Of a stretch of 64,000 bases of DNA, positions 31,090-40,311 are shown one piece after another. The position numbers were made by a program, and so were the translations under genes. The stretch is from contig CAWIGZ010000004.1 of assembly GCA_963835825.1 (NCBI GenBank), forward strand, positions 124,001 through 188,000, in the 5' to 3' direction. How positions within the stretch are numbered: the first letter of the stretch is position 1; every line of letters starts with the position of its first letter. The notes beneath the pieces were generated by a model. That model had not been told where the DNA came from and did no database searches. It saw only the letters and a list, made by a program, of their open reading frames with translations. Source of the stretch: JADGRB01 sp963835825 (lineage in GTDB: Bacteria > Myxococcota_A > Polyangia > Fen-1088).

Positions 31090-33475
31090 GTGCCCGTTCG
31101 AAGTTCGGTGACTGGTCTTGGCCCTGTCGGACGGCTCCGCGGCGCGCGGATCTGGCCGACCGTCGCCTTCCTGATCGCAAGCTGCGGTCATCCACCCGAG
31201 TCCGGCAAAGGGATCGACGCCGCTCCGGCGGCCGTCGCCGCGCCGGCGCCCGCGGCCGGCCCGTCGCCGCCAGCAGACACCGCCGGTTATCGGACGGCGT
31301 TCGACTTCGTCGCCAACCGGGTGCATGCGGTCTCCCACCGCGACGGCCGTCTGGTCGTCGACGCGGGGGGGCTCGATTTTCTCAAGTACGTCGACGGTGG
31401 CTGGAAGACGTCGTGGCTGCTCGGCGAGAAGGACGAGGGGAAGCCGGCGTCGCTCATCAACGGCGTCTCGGCCATGGCGTTTCTCCCCGTCGACACCGAC
31501 GGTGACGGCGCCGGGGGGACCGCGGCGGGCGCGGGCACGCTGTCGATCACCATGCGGGCGCTGGCGCCTGCGCAGAAGGTCTCGATCTTCGTCAACGAGA
31601 AGCCGGTGGGGACGATCGACGTCGGCACCGCCAAGAAGCGCTACGACGTCGTGGTGCCGGCCGAGGTCATGCACGCCGGCGACAACCGGGTGCGGTTCAC
31701 CTTCAAGAGCGCGACGAACCTCGCGGGCGGCAAGCGGTCAGCGGCGGCGATCGAGCAGCTCGCCCTCGGGCCGGTGGCGCTCGGAGCGGTTCCCGCCGAT
31801 CTCGGGGATCGCGGAAGCGCGCGACGTGACCATCGGCGGCGTGGCCCGCCGGGCGCTGTTCGCCGGCGGGCATGGGTCGCGGATCTCGTACTACGTTCAG
31901 CTCCCTCCCGGCGCGCACCTGGCGGTCGCCTACGGTGGTCAGGGGCCGCAGGCGGGCGGCACGGCCCTGGTGCGGGTCGCCGTCGACGGCAAGCCGGCCC
32001 GGACGCTGCACGAAGGTCCGATCGCCGCGCGCTGGAACGATCTGTTCCTGGACTGCGGCGACGCTGCCGGGCACGCGGCGCGCATCGATTTCGTCACCCG
32101 CGGCGGCGCGGCCGCCTGGGCGGAGCCGCGGGTGGTGGTGAAGGCGCCGCCGCACGTCTCGCCGCCCACGCCGCAGCCCCGGTTCGATCACATCTACGTC
32201 TGGATGGTCGACACCTTTCGCGCCGACAAGATGCACGGCTACAACCCCAAGACGCGCGTGCTGACGCCGAACTACGACGCCTTCGCGGCCGACGCCACCC
32301 GCTTCGCCTGGGCGACGGTGCAGGGGACCTGGTCGCTGCCGTCGCACGCGTCCTTGCTGACGGGCGTCTACCCGACGGTGCACAAGGCGACCGCCCATGA
32401 ATCGAGGCTCTCGCCGACCGTCCCCTTCGTCGCCGAGGAGCTGAAGCACGACGGCTACAAGACGGGGATGTTCTCGTCGAACGGCTACATCTCGGCGAAG
32501 TGGGGGTTCGATCGCGGCTGGGACGTCGACCGCAACTTCATCCGGGAATCGCTCCCCAACGGCGCCGACTACCTCTGGAAGACGGCCAAGGCCTGGATCA
32601 CGCCGCTGCTCAACAAGAAGCAGTTCGTCTATCTCGCCACCATCGAGCCCCACGTCGCCTACACGCCGAAGAAAGAGTTCCTGGTCAAGTACTGGAACAA
32701 GCCCTACACCGGGCCGCTCAAGCCGGTGCAGACCGGGGTGCAGCTGGGCCTCATCAAGGTCGGCAAGCTCAAGATCAACGACAACGACAAGGCGTATCTG
32801 GAGGCGCTGCACGACGCCGAGATCACCGGCAGCGACGCGCTCTTCGCCGGCTTCATCGCCGATCTGAAGAAGATGGGGATCTACGACAAATCGGTGGTCA
32901 TCGTGGTGTCCGACCACGGCGACCAGTTCTACGAGCACGGCAGCGTCGGCCACGGCGACACCGTCTACCAGGAGCTGACGCACGTCCCGATGATCATCCG
33001 CGCGCCGGGGCTGCTGCCCAAGGGCGAGGTCGTCAACGCCGACGTGGAGATGATGGACATGGCGCCGACGCTGATGGATCTGGCCGGCGCCAAGCCCGAC
33101 CCCAAGATGCAGGGGACGACGCTGGTGCCGCTGGTCTTCGACGAGGTCGGCGTTTCGCCGCGCGCCGCGCTGACGGTCGACGGCCAGGTCGCGCGCGGCC
33201 TCAAGGTCGATCGCTACCGGCTGGTGCACAAGGGGCCCGGGCGGATGGAGCTGTACGACGAATTCGCCGATCCGCGCGAGCAGAAGGACCTCGCCGCCGA
33301 TCACCCGATCGCCTTGCGCGGAATGCGGGGCGTCCTCGGGCTGCTTCATGCGTACGAGACCACCTGGTCGAAGGCCAAGTGGGGCACCGCCGCCAACGTC
33401 GCCGAGCCCTTCTACGCGGCCGCCGGGCCGCCCGGCCACCTCGGCGTCCCGCCCAAGTCCGGCGGGCCCAAGTAA
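31090..33475 (+). CDS. Lipoprotein sulfatase (alkaline phosphatase superfamily), frameshifted
   Basis: A lipobox (FLIASC) near residue 33 predicts a lipoprotein. Residues 60-355 are a beta-rich N-terminal region; the sulfatase domain starts near 360 with IYVWMVDTFRADKMHGY, and contains WSLPSHASLLTGVYP, VVIVVSDHGDQFYEHGSVGHGDTVYQELTHVPMII. The position of the formylglycine Cys/Ser is Ser, and the usual Arg of the C/S-x-P-S-R motif is His. One extra base near 31793 splits the N-terminal region; corrected length 794. It probably acts in the periplasm or at the surface on sulfate or phosphate esters; the substrate is unknown. The GTG start is tentative. Confidence 0.85.
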
Positions 33476-33483
33476 CTCACTCC

Positions 33484-33600
33484 GCTCCGCTCGGCTTTTC
33501 CGGCGAGGGGCGGCGGGGGACGGCGGGATATCTCCCCGCCGTCCGCAGAAGGAATCCTCGGCCGCAAACGATCAGAGCGGCCTGCGAGCTCCCGGCGAGA
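33484..33600 (+). repeat. Inverted-repeat element, truncated copy (R1)
   Basis: About 115 bases closely matching R2 (CCGCTCGGCTTTTCCGGCGA, then GGCGGGATATCTCCCCGCC, then AGAAGGAATCCTCGGCCGC and GAGCGGCCTGCGAGCTCCCG). The right-hand inverted arm is missing; the element breaks off at 33590 into the flank of R2. It forms an imperfect direct repeat with R2 immediately downstream of the sulfatase. Confidence 0.85.
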
Positions 33601-33635
33601 AATCGCTTCGCTCCGCTCGGCTTTTCCGGCGAGGG

Positions 33636-33746
33636 GGCGGCGGGGGTCGGGATATCTCCCCGCCGTCCGCGAGAAGGAATCCTCGGCCGCGAACGACAGA
33701 GCGGCCTGCGAGCTCCCGGCGGGGAGATATCCCGACCCCCGCCGCC
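33636..33746 (+). repeat. Inverted-repeat element, complete copy (R2)
   Basis: Two perfect 30-base inverted arms (33636-33665 and 33717-33746, containing GGGTCGGGATATCTCCCC and its complement) enclose a 51-base core. The outer flanks (CTCCGCTCGGCTTTTCCGGC on the left, CCTCGGCTCCGCT on the right) also match R3. It carries no open frame and no transposase. The design is like a MITE or REP doublet, or a very strong bidirectional terminator between convergent genes. Confidence 0.9.
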
Positions 33747-33901
33747 TCTCGCGTTGCGCCTCGGCTCCGCTACCTCAGACGGCTGACCCCTTCGCTCGGG
33801 ATGCCGCCGCAGCGATCGCCGGCCACTGTGCAGGTGGCTCCCGCACCTCCTGGAATCGTCCGGTGGGGCCAGCGCAGCGGAGCCGAGGCTCGCCCAAGGG
33901 A

Positions 33902-34008
33902 GCGGCGGGGGTCGGGTGTCTCCCTGCCGGGAGCCCGCAGGCCGCTCTGTCGTTCGCGGCCGAGGATTCCTTCTCGCGGACGGCAGGGAGACACCCGACC
34001 CCCGCCGC
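33902..34008 (-). repeat. Inverted-repeat element, inverted copy (R3)
   Basis: The same element as R2 but in opposite orientation: the core GAAGGAATCCTCGGCCGC appears as its complement. Its arms (33902-33929 and 33981-34008) are perfectly complementary over 28 bases, yet differ from R2 at several places (GGGTGTCTCCCTGCC where R2 has GGGATATCTCCCCGCC). Both arms changed together, so pairing is preserved. It lies 48 bases beyond the stop of the convergent PfkB gene. Confidence 0.9.
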
Positions 34009-34056
34009 CCCCGCCGGAAGGGCCGAGCGGAGCGGAGCGCCGAGTGGTGCGATGGC

Positions 34057-34962
34057 CTACGCGGACAATCCGGCGGCGCGGTTCACTTCGGCGAGGGAGG
34101 GGATGCCGCCGGTGCCGCCCAGGTGGCGGCAGTTGAGGGCGGCGGCGGCGTTGGCGAAGGGGAGGCAGCGATCGAGGGGCCAGCCCTGCAGCGTGCCGTA
34201 GATGAAGGCCCCCCGAAAGACCTCGCTGGCGCCGGTCGTGTCGTAGACCTCGATCGGCAGGGCGGGCTGGCGCACCAGCGTCTCGTTTTCCAGGCCGATG
34301 GCTCCCTCTTCGCCCAGCGTGATGACCGCGATCTTGGGTCCCATCTGGGTCAGCTCGAGGAGGCTGCGCTTCATGTCCGAGGAGTGCGAGAACTCGGCGG
34401 CGAACCGCTCGTTGCCGATGACGATGTCCGAGAGATCGAGCAGCTCGCCCATTCCGGGGCCCAGGCGGCGCGCGTCCAGCAGCACGGTGATCCCGAGCGC
34501 CTTGGCCTTCTCGGCGGCGGCCACCTCGGTGGTCGGCGTGCGCCCGTCGACCAGCAGGATGCGGGCGTCGTCGAACAGGTTCCGCGGCAGCTCGCCTGGA
34601 TCGACTGGCGTGGTGCTGCCGCGCGTGAACCGCGTCAGCCGCCGCCCTGTTCGTTCGTCGATCAGGACGAATGACGCCGGCGAGACCTTGCCCGGCTCGA
34701 TCAGCACCTGCGAGACGTCGACGCCGAACTCCTTCAGCCCGCGGAGGATGATCGAGCCGAACTCGTCGTCCGAGAGCCGGCCGAAGTACCGCGCGCGCCC
34801 GCCCAGGGCCGCCACGGTCGCCAGCGTGGTCCCCACCGCGCCCCCGGTCTGGATGCTGAACGTCGCCAGCTCGACGACCGGCTCGGGCGTCCGTGGACCC
34901 ACGCCGAGCATCTCGACCGTGACTTGGCCGAGCCCGACGACCAGATCGGACGCGCTTGGCAC
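34057..34962 (-). CDS. PfkB/ribokinase-family sugar kinase with altered catalytic motif
   Basis: 301 residues. The first signature (QTGGAVGTTLATVAALGGRARYFGRLSDDEFG, about 38-70) and NERFAAEF (the NxxE motif, about 184) are present. The second signature reads DTTGASEVFRGAF at 241-253; in the family it is DTxGAGDxF, where the Asp is the catalytic base. Here Gly is Ser and Asp is Glu247. The frame is intact, so this is not an indel effect. It may be a slow or inactive kinase, or have a changed substrate. It ends next to the inverted-repeat region. Confidence 0.85.
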   Translation of the reverse strand: MPSASDLVVGLGQVTVEMLGVGPRTPEPVVELATFSIQTGGAVGTTLATVAALGGRARYFGRLSDDEFGSIILRGLKEFGVDVSQVLIEPGKVSPASFVLIDERTGRRLTRFTRGSTTPVDPGELPRNLFDDARILLVDGRTPTTEVAAAEKAKALGITVLLDARRLGPGMGELLDLSDIVIGNERFAAEFSHSSDMKRSLLELTQMGPKIAVITLGEEGAIGLENETLVRQPALPIEVYDTTGASEVFRGAFIYGTLQGWPLDRCLPFANAAAALNCRHLGGTGGIPSLAEVNRAAGLSA

Positions 34963-35121
34963 GGCCCGAAAATATCACGGTCGCCCGTTCGGGGCCTCGG
35001 AAGATCCCTGAAACGGCGGCTTGCCGCAGACTACGTCGCCGCGGTTGCTGCCGTACGGCCCGGCGCGCCGGCTGCGCCGGCCTGCCGGTCGCCTACTCCG
35101 CCACTCCCTACGTCCTGCGCT

Positions 35122-37092
35122 CTACTGGCCTTCGCCGCCCTGCAGCTTCGCTTCGTCGGAGCGCTTGAGGATGATGAACTCGACGCGGCGGTTTTGGCTC
35201 CAGCAGTCTTCGTTGTGCTGCATGCAGATCGGCTTGGTCTCGCCGTAGCCGTGGCTCTTGAGGCGGCTCGGCAAGACGTTGCGTTGCTCGAGGGCGACCC
35301 GCACCGAGTGCGCGCGCCGCTCGGTCAGGTCGAGGTTGTGCGCGTCGTCGCCGCGCTCGTCGGCGTGACCCTGGATTTCGATCAGCTCGATCTGCGGGTT
35401 GCCGTTGATGGTCGCGGCGATGGCGTCGAGCAGCGGGAACGACACCGGCTTGATCTCGTCCTTGTCGGTCTCGAAGTAGATCTTGTCGAGGATCTCCAGC
35501 TTCCCCTTGTGGACGATGACCTTCCCCTTGTCGGGGCAGCCGTCGGCGTCCTGATAGCCGTTGTAGGTCTCCGGCTCGTTCGGACACTTGTCGTTCGCGT
35601 CGAGGATCCGGTCGTGATCGTTGTCGGGATCCGGGCAGCCGTCCTGGTCCTCGAAGCCGTCCTTGTCCTCGGGATCGTTGGGACAGAGATCGTTCTTGTC
35701 GGGGATGCCGTCCTTGTCGTTGTCGGGATCTGGGCAGCCGTCCTGGTCCTCGAAGTTGTCCTTGTCCTCGGGATCGTCGGGGCACTTGTCGACGTCGTCG
35801 GGGATGCCGTCGCCGTCCCGGTCGAACGTCGTGTTGTCCGGGCAGCCGTCCTGATCCTGGTAGCCGTTCTTGGTCTCCGGATCGTTCGGGCACTTGTCGT
35901 CGACGTCGGGGATGCCGTCCTTGTCGTTGTCGGGATCGGGGCAGCCGTCGGCGTCCTCGAAGTCGTCGAAGTCCTCCGGATCGTCCGGGCACTGGTCGAC
36001 GTCGTCCTTGTAGCCGTCACCGTCGCGGTCGCCGATCGACGGCTCGAAGATGAAGCCGATGAAGGCGCGCGGGGAGCCGCCGCCGTAGCCGTCGGCCACC
36101 TTGTACCCGCCGCCCATCTCGAAGAACGAGTTGCGCGCCAGGTAGAGCTTGATGCCGGCGATCGCCTCGGCCGAGGGGCCCATCTTGCTGGTGGTGCCGT
36201 CGGGGGCGATCTTTTTCGAGTTGGTGCCGTAGTTGCCGTAGACCTCGCCCACCACGTCGAACTTCTGCGGCACGATGCCGTAGGAGAGGCCGAGGCCGCC
36301 GATGAACTCGTTGCCGACGCTGATCCCGGCGTGGGTCGTGATGTCGGTCCCCATGAACATGGGGGACATGGAGCTGGCCGGATCGCCGGTATTGAAAGCG
36401 TTCGGGTCGTCGGTGAACACCGCGGTGTGCGGCCGGATCCGCATCCCGCCGTTGATGGCCGCCCGGAAGCGCCCCAGGTACCCGAGCTCCGTGTCGATGA
36501 CCGCGGTCGGCTGGAAGATCGTCTGCCCTTCGCCGAAGAACGACTTCTTGTCGCCGGTCGGCAGGATGATCGACGGGATGATTGCCAGCCCCAACCCGTT
36601 GCGGGTGGCGTTCATCAGCCGGATCTTGGGATGGACCTGGAGGTCGCCGATCCCCTGCGCGGTGAAGGTCCAGTCCTTCTGCCCCATCGCCGTTTGGTCG
36701 CTGGGCGTGCTCTGCCCCGAGACGATGGCCAGCGGCAGGATGACGCCCAGCTCGAACCCCAGGTGCGGCAGGTGCGTGAACCCGACCGCCGCCTGCAGCG
36801 ACGGCGTCACCAGGTTGTTCACCTCGAACTGGGTCGCCGTGGTGCCGGTCATTCCGTTCAGCACCAGCGGCTTGCGCGCGTAGGACGTGACGAGGCCGAA
36901 GGAGAGATCCCCTTGCCCGAGAACTCCCGAGGAGTTGATGGTGATGAACCCTTTCGAGTCCATCGCCGGGCGGAAGATCTCGAGATCGACCGGCGCAACC
37001 TGCAACTGGGCGTGGGCGGACGCGGCGAGGCCGGTCACGGCCGCTGCGATGACGGCCGCCTGGATCAGACCCCGGCGTGGGCGAGCGAGCAT
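35122..37092 (-). CDS. OmpA-family outer membrane protein with TSP3 repeats
   Basis: 656 residues. Signal peptide about 1-29 (ASAHA cleavage), a long beta-barrel region (about 30-345), about six TSP3 calcium-binding units (DRDGDGYKDDVDQCP to PDKGK, about 350-525), then an OmpA domain (about 535-645) with intact GHADERG and LTERRAHSV, holding the peptidoglycan-binding Asp and Arg. The start at 37092 has GGAGG 7 bases upstream (ACCGGAGGTGTTC), better than the longer open frame. It is a paralogue of the 18-kb protein and may be a major porin-anchor. The frame is intact. Confidence 0.93.
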   Translation of the reverse strand: MLARPRRGLIQAAVIAAAVTGLAASAHAQLQVAPVDLEIFRPAMDSKGFITINSSGVLGQGDLSFGLVTSYARKPLVLNGMTGTTATQFEVNNLVTPSLQAAVGFTHLPHLGFELGVILPLAIVSGQSTPSDQTAMGQKDWTFTAQGIGDLQVHPKIRLMNATRNGLGLAIIPSIILPTGDKKSFFGEGQTIFQPTAVIDTELGYLGRFRAAINGGMRIRPHTAVFTDDPNAFNTGDPASSMSPMFMGTDITTHAGISVGNEFIGGLGLSYGIVPQKFDVVGEVYGNYGTNSKKIAPDGTTSKMGPSAEAIAGIKLYLARNSFFEMGGGYKVADGYGGGSPRAFIGFIFEPSIGDRDGDGYKDDVDQCPDDPEDFDDFEDADGCPDPDNDKDGIPDVDDKCPNDPETKNGYQDQDGCPDNTTFDRDGDGIPDDVDKCPDDPEDKDNFEDQDGCPDPDNDKDGIPDKNDLCPNDPEDKDGFEDQDGCPDPDNDHDRILDANDKCPNEPETYNGYQDADGCPDKGKVIVHKGKLEILDKIYFETDKDEIKPVSFPLLDAIAATINGNPQIELIEIQGHADERGDDAHNLDLTERRAHSVRVALEQRNVLPSRLKSHGYGETKPICMQHNEDCWSQNRRVEFIILKRSDEAKLQGGEGQ

Positions 37093-37164
37093 GAACACCT
37101 CCGGTAGAACAGGAGCCCGAACGTCCGGCTCCACCGAGCTTGTCATCGAAAAAAGAGAAGGACC

Positions 37165-37192
37165 TTTATAACAGCGTCGAGATCTGAATCAA
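37165..37192 (-). promoter_or_regulatory. Candidate promoter for the second OmpA gene
   Basis: On the minus strand TTGATT (37192-37187) and TATAAA (37170-37165) are spaced 16 bases apart, a good match to a housekeeping promoter within a locally AT-rich stretch. It would start transcription about 65 bases upstream of the OmpA ATG. It lies in the divergent gap shared with the TIM-barrel gene. Confidence 0.45.
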
Positions 37193-37213
37193 AGCGCTAT
37201 CCTGCGTCGACGC

Positions 37214-38134
37214 ATGGCTTTTTTGGCGACCGACCTTCGACCGCCGCGCGCCGACGGCGGCGAGCGGATCACGCGCCTCGCCGCCGAGACCGGCGCCGAG
37301 GGGATCCATCTCGGGGGTGGATGCGACCTGGAGATCCTGAGCACGTCGCCGCTGGTCGGCTCCGCGCTCCGCCTCGGTCTGGAGGTCCCGTCGGTGGCGC
37401 TGCCCCTCGGCGAGCGCGCTCTGCCCGTGGGACGCCGTCTGCCGCGGCTGGCGGCCCCCGCCAGCGACGAGCGCGAGGCGGCGATCTCCCTCGCCGCGCG
37501 CGGCCTGGCGGCGGCCGGCTCGTTCGGGGCCCGGCTGGCGGTGGTCGACTTCGGACCCGTGGTGCTGGCCGCCGATGCGTCCGCGTTCGCCCGGGCGTTC
37601 GCCCGTCGGGCGATCGGACCGGACGAACCAGGCGGCGTGCTGCTGGCGAATGCGCTCGGCGAACGCCGCGCGCGGGCGCCCGAAATTCTGGACGCCTGCC
37701 AGTGGGCGCTCGAATCGCTGCTCCGTGCCGCCGAGGGCGCCGGCGTGCGGCTGGCGGTCCAAGTCGGCGTCACCCCCTGGCAGTCGGTAAGCCCACGGGA
37801 GGCCGGCGCCCTGCGTGAGATCTTCGGCGGGTCCTTCGGCGTCGCCTGGGATCCGGGGCGGCTATCGTTGCTGGCGACTCTCGAGCTTCCAGTCGGCGAC
37901 GATCGCTTGAAGTCGCTGGCCGCCGCCGCCCTGGTCGTCATCGAAAACGATGCCGTGGGCGTCGAGCCCGGTTACCTGCCGGGCCTCGGTGAGCGTACGC
38001 AGCGGCTGGCGGCGTTCGCTCCGCCGGCCGCGGCTCCCCGCGTCGTGACCGGCCAACGGGGCGCCACCGACGCCGAGATCGCCTCGGCGCTCGCCGCGCT
38101 CAGCATCGAACCGGCAGCACCAGGTGCCGGCTGA
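37214..38134 (+). CDS. Xylose-isomerase-like TIM-barrel protein
   Basis: 306 residues with the alternating beta-alpha pattern of sugar-phosphate isomerase/epimerase barrels: RITRLAAETGAEGIHL, RLAVVDFGPVVLAA, GVRLAVQVGVTPWQSVSPREAGALREIF, FGVAWDPGRLSLLA. Metal-binding residues (Glu, Asp, His) are not clearly conserved, so activity is uncertain. The ATG at 37214 has no evident ribosome-binding site; transcripts may be leaderless. Its last 35 bases overlap the convergent GST-like gene. Confidence 0.65.
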   Translation: MAFLATDLRPPRADGGERITRLAAETGAEGIHLGGGCDLEILSTSPLVGSALRLGLEVPSVALPLGERALPVGRRLPRLAAPASDEREAAISLAARGLAAAGSFGARLAVVDFGPVVLAADASAFARAFARRAIGPDEPGGVLLANALGERRARAPEILDACQWALESLLRAAEGAGVRLAVQVGVTPWQSVSPREAGALREIFGGSFGVAWDPGRLSLLATLELPVGDDRLKSLAAAALVVIENDAVGVEPGYLPGLGERTQRLAAFAPPAAAPRVVTGQRGATDAEIASALAALSIEPAAPGAG

Positions 38135-38870
38135 ACATCAGCGCGCGGTGGTCGAGCAGCGCGGGTGACACCGCGTCCTTCACCTCCTGATCGAGTGTCT
38201 CGAAGGCCTGGCGGACGGGCGGCGGCATGGGGCAGTCGGCCTCCGGCAGCGGCCGGATCGTCGCCAGGCCGACCGCCGCGTGCAGATCGAGCGCCGTCGG
38301 GGTCGGCCCGAGAAAGTAGGCGTGTCCGCGACCGCGGCTCTCGGCGAGCACGCCGTCGAGGAGCCGCAGGCTCTCGACGGCGCGCGCGCGGGCCGCGGGC
38401 GCGCGATCGGGCGCGTAGCCGTAGCGGGGCGCCAGGTACTCCGCCACCGGCTTCGGCCACCCGGCGCGCCCATCGGTGGTGAGCCCGGAGTGCGTGAGCA
38501 AGAGGCGCACGTTCCAGCCGAGGCCGCCTTCGCCGAGGATCTCGTGCGACAGCCCGAACATTCTGGCGCGGCGCTCGCCGTCCTCGGGAACCAGGGACAT
38601 CCGGCCGCCGAGCCGTTCGCCGAGGGCGACGATCTCCGCCCAGCCGCTGCGGGGCGGCTCCTCGTCGAACAACACGACGGGCGCGTTGCGGGTGCCGGTC
38701 CAGCGCTTGATCTCTTCGTCCGTGCGCCGGAAGCGCACCACCAGGTAGTCGAGCCCCTTCATGTCGAACAGGCCCAGCGCGGCCTGCGACCAGGGGCTCG
38801 GGACGTTGGTCGCGATCACCACCCGCAGGCCGGGAGCCTGCCGTGCCTCTTCGAGCTCGACGAAACGCAT
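38100..38870 (-). CDS. Glutathione S-transferase-like protein
   Basis: 256 residues. A thioredoxin-fold N-terminal domain (VIATNVPSPWSQAALGLFDMKGLDYLVVRFRR, then TRNAPVVLFDEEPPRSGWAEIVALGERL) and a helical C-terminal half (ARAVESLRLLDGVLAE, YFLGPTPTALDLHAAVGLATI) match GST-type proteins. The catalytic-site residue is probably Ser in SPWS. The substrate is unknown. The ATG at 38870 is used; a TTG three codons earlier is possible. Confidence 0.72.
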   Translation of the reverse strand: MRFVELEEARQAPGLRVVIATNVPSPWSQAALGLFDMKGLDYLVVRFRRTDEEIKRWTGTRNAPVVLFDEEPPRSGWAEIVALGERLGGRMSLVPEDGERRARMFGLSHEILGEGGLGWNVRLLLTHSGLTTDGRAGWPKPVAEYLAPRYGYAPDRAPAARARAVESLRLLDGVLAESRGRGHAYFLGPTPTALDLHAAVGLATIRPLPEADCPMPPPVRQAFETLDQEVKDAVSPALLDHRALMFSRHLVLPVRC

Positions 38871-39020
38871 GCCCGCCAACCCAGCAAGGTATGTGCCGCC
38901 CTCTCACCTGTAGACGAACCGCGCCGATACGGGCCGATCGGTCACCGCCCCGACGAAAAGCGCGCAAACCGCTACTCGCGCCGTCACCCGCGCTGCGCAG
39001 CCGGCGCGACTTGGCGGGCC

Positions 39021-39314
39021 CTAATTCCCGGGGGCGGTGGCCAGGATGCCGGCGAGCTGCTTGGCGATGCCGGTCTTGATCTTCTCGGCGAACGGCGTGA
39101 GCAGAAAGCCGAGGTTCAGATCGATGTGCACCTTGGACGGCTCGACGGTGACGATGGCGTCGAGCCCCTTGCGCGAGACCGACAGCTCGTTTTCGCCCTT
39201 CCAGGTGCAGGCCGCGCCGTACTCGCGGGTCAGCTTCTCGGTGGCGCCGGCGATGCGCGACTTGGCGTCGGCGACGGCCAGCGTGTGCGGGATGTCGACC
39301 TGATACTTGGGCAT
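39021..39314 (-). CDS. Polyhydroxyalkanoate system family protein (PHA_gran_rgn)
   Basis: 97 residues: MPKYQVDIPHTLAVADAKSRIAG, then WKGENELSVSRKGLDAIVTVEPSKVHIDLNLGFLLTPFAEKIKTGI, the pattern of the PHA_gran_rgn family, a small helix-grip-like protein found near polyhydroxyalkanoate genes but also widely elsewhere. No PHA gene is nearby, so a storage role is not supported here. It lies 13 bases downstream of the lamin-tail-like gene on the same strand. Confidence 0.8.
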   Translation of the reverse strand: MPKYQVDIPHTLAVADAKSRIAGATEKLTREYGAACTWKGENELSVSRKGLDAIVTVEPSKVHIDLNLGFLLTPFAEKIKTGIAKQLAGILATAPGN

Positions 39315-39327
39315 GGTCGAATCCTTA

Positions 39328-39717
39328 TCACGCCACGCCGGTGGCGGTAGTCGGATCGTAAACGAGACGGGCGACCTCGACCTGATTCATCGCCAGGCGG
39401 ATCAGCGTCCCCTGCCCGTGCAGCAGGGCGTCCCGCTGAAACAGGTGATAGGTACGCATCCCCTCGCGGGCCGGCGGCTCGCCGTGCGACTTCTTGCCGG
39501 GAACGCCGGAGACGACCAGGATTTTCTCCCCCGGCTGCAGCATGAACCCGGGGTCGATGACCCCCAGGACCGAGCCGCGCTTACCTTTCTTCGAGGCGAT
39601 GACCTGCAGGCCGCCGGTGTTGATCGACGTCGCGCCAGCATTCTCGAGGATGAAGTACTCCAGGTTGATCTGTTTCTTGTCAGGCGCCGCGTGCGCCTCG
39701 CGAAAGAGCAATGCCAC
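39328..39717 (-). CDS. Short protein, possible lamin-tail-like (LTD) beta domain
   Basis: 129 residues from a GTG at 39717. The start has no convincing signal peptide (VALLFREAHAAP). The body reads INLEYFILENAGATSINTGGLQVI, LQPGEKILVVSG, HLFQRDALLHGQGTLIRLAMNQVEVARLVYDP. The order of strands (EY-x-x-LEN-x-G, the PGEK turn, then the final D-style strand) is like bacterial lamin-tail domains, but this is a fold-level guess. It begins 3 bases after the frr stop and shares its GGAGG region, so it is probably co-transcribed with the ribosome genes. Confidence 0.5.
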   Translation of the reverse strand: MALLFREAHAAPDKKQINLEYFILENAGATSINTGGLQVIASKKGKRGSVLGVIDPGFMLQPGEKILVVSGVPGKKSHGEPPAREGMRTYHLFQRDALLHGQGTLIRLAMNQVEVARLVYDPTTATGVA

Positions 39718-39719
39718 GA

Positions 39720-40277
39720 TCAGACCTCCAGGATCTCTGCTTCTTTTTTGGCGACGATCTCGTCGATCTTGAGCACCGATTTGTCGGTGGTCTCCTGAAC
39801 CGTCTTCAGGCCTTTGCGCTCGTCGTCCTCGGTGACGGACCCTTCCTTGAGCGCCTCTTTGATCATCTCGTTGGCGTCGCGGCGGGCGCCGCGCAGGGCG
39901 ACGCGGGCCTCCTCGGCCATCTTCTTGACCACCTTGACCAGGTCCTGGCGCCGCTCCTGGGTCAGCGCCGGCATCGGCAGCCGCACCAGCTCGCCGTCCG
40001 ACTGGGGGTTGAGGCCCAGCTGCGCCGCCCGGATCGACTTTTCGATCTCCGGGATGAGCGACCGCTCCCAGGGCTTGATGGTGATGAGCCGCGCGTCGGC
40101 GACGTTGCACGACGCGACCTGGTTGAGCGGCGTCGGCGTCCCGTAGTAGTCGACGCGAACGCCGTCGAGGATCGACAGGTTCGCGCGGCCGGTGCGGACC
40201 TTGCCGAGCTCGCGGCGGAAAGCTTCGATCCCCTTGTCGAGATCGCCCTGCAGGCTCTTCACGATGTCGTCGATCAT
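39720..40277 (-). CDS. frr: Ribosome recycling factor
   Basis: 185 residues, the standard length. Motifs: FRRELGKVRTGRANLSILDGVRVDYYGTPTPLNQVA, PWERSLIPEIEKSIRAAQLGLNP, LTQERRQDLVKVVKKMAEEARVALRGARRDAN. With EF-G it splits the post-termination ribosome. The frame is intact. It follows pyrH by 34 bases in the classic rpsB-tsf-pyrH-frr order. Confidence 0.97.
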   Translation of the reverse strand: MIDDIVKSLQGDLDKGIEAFRRELGKVRTGRANLSILDGVRVDYYGTPTPLNQVASCNVADARLITIKPWERSLIPEIEKSIRAAQLGLNPQSDGELVRLPMPALTQERRQDLVKVVKKMAEEARVALRGARRDANEMIKEALKEGSVTEDDERKGLKTVQETTDKSVLKIDEIVAKKEAEILEV

Positions 40278-40311
40278 CGGTGTCCCCTCTCGGTTGCCTT
40301 TCGATTGTCCT

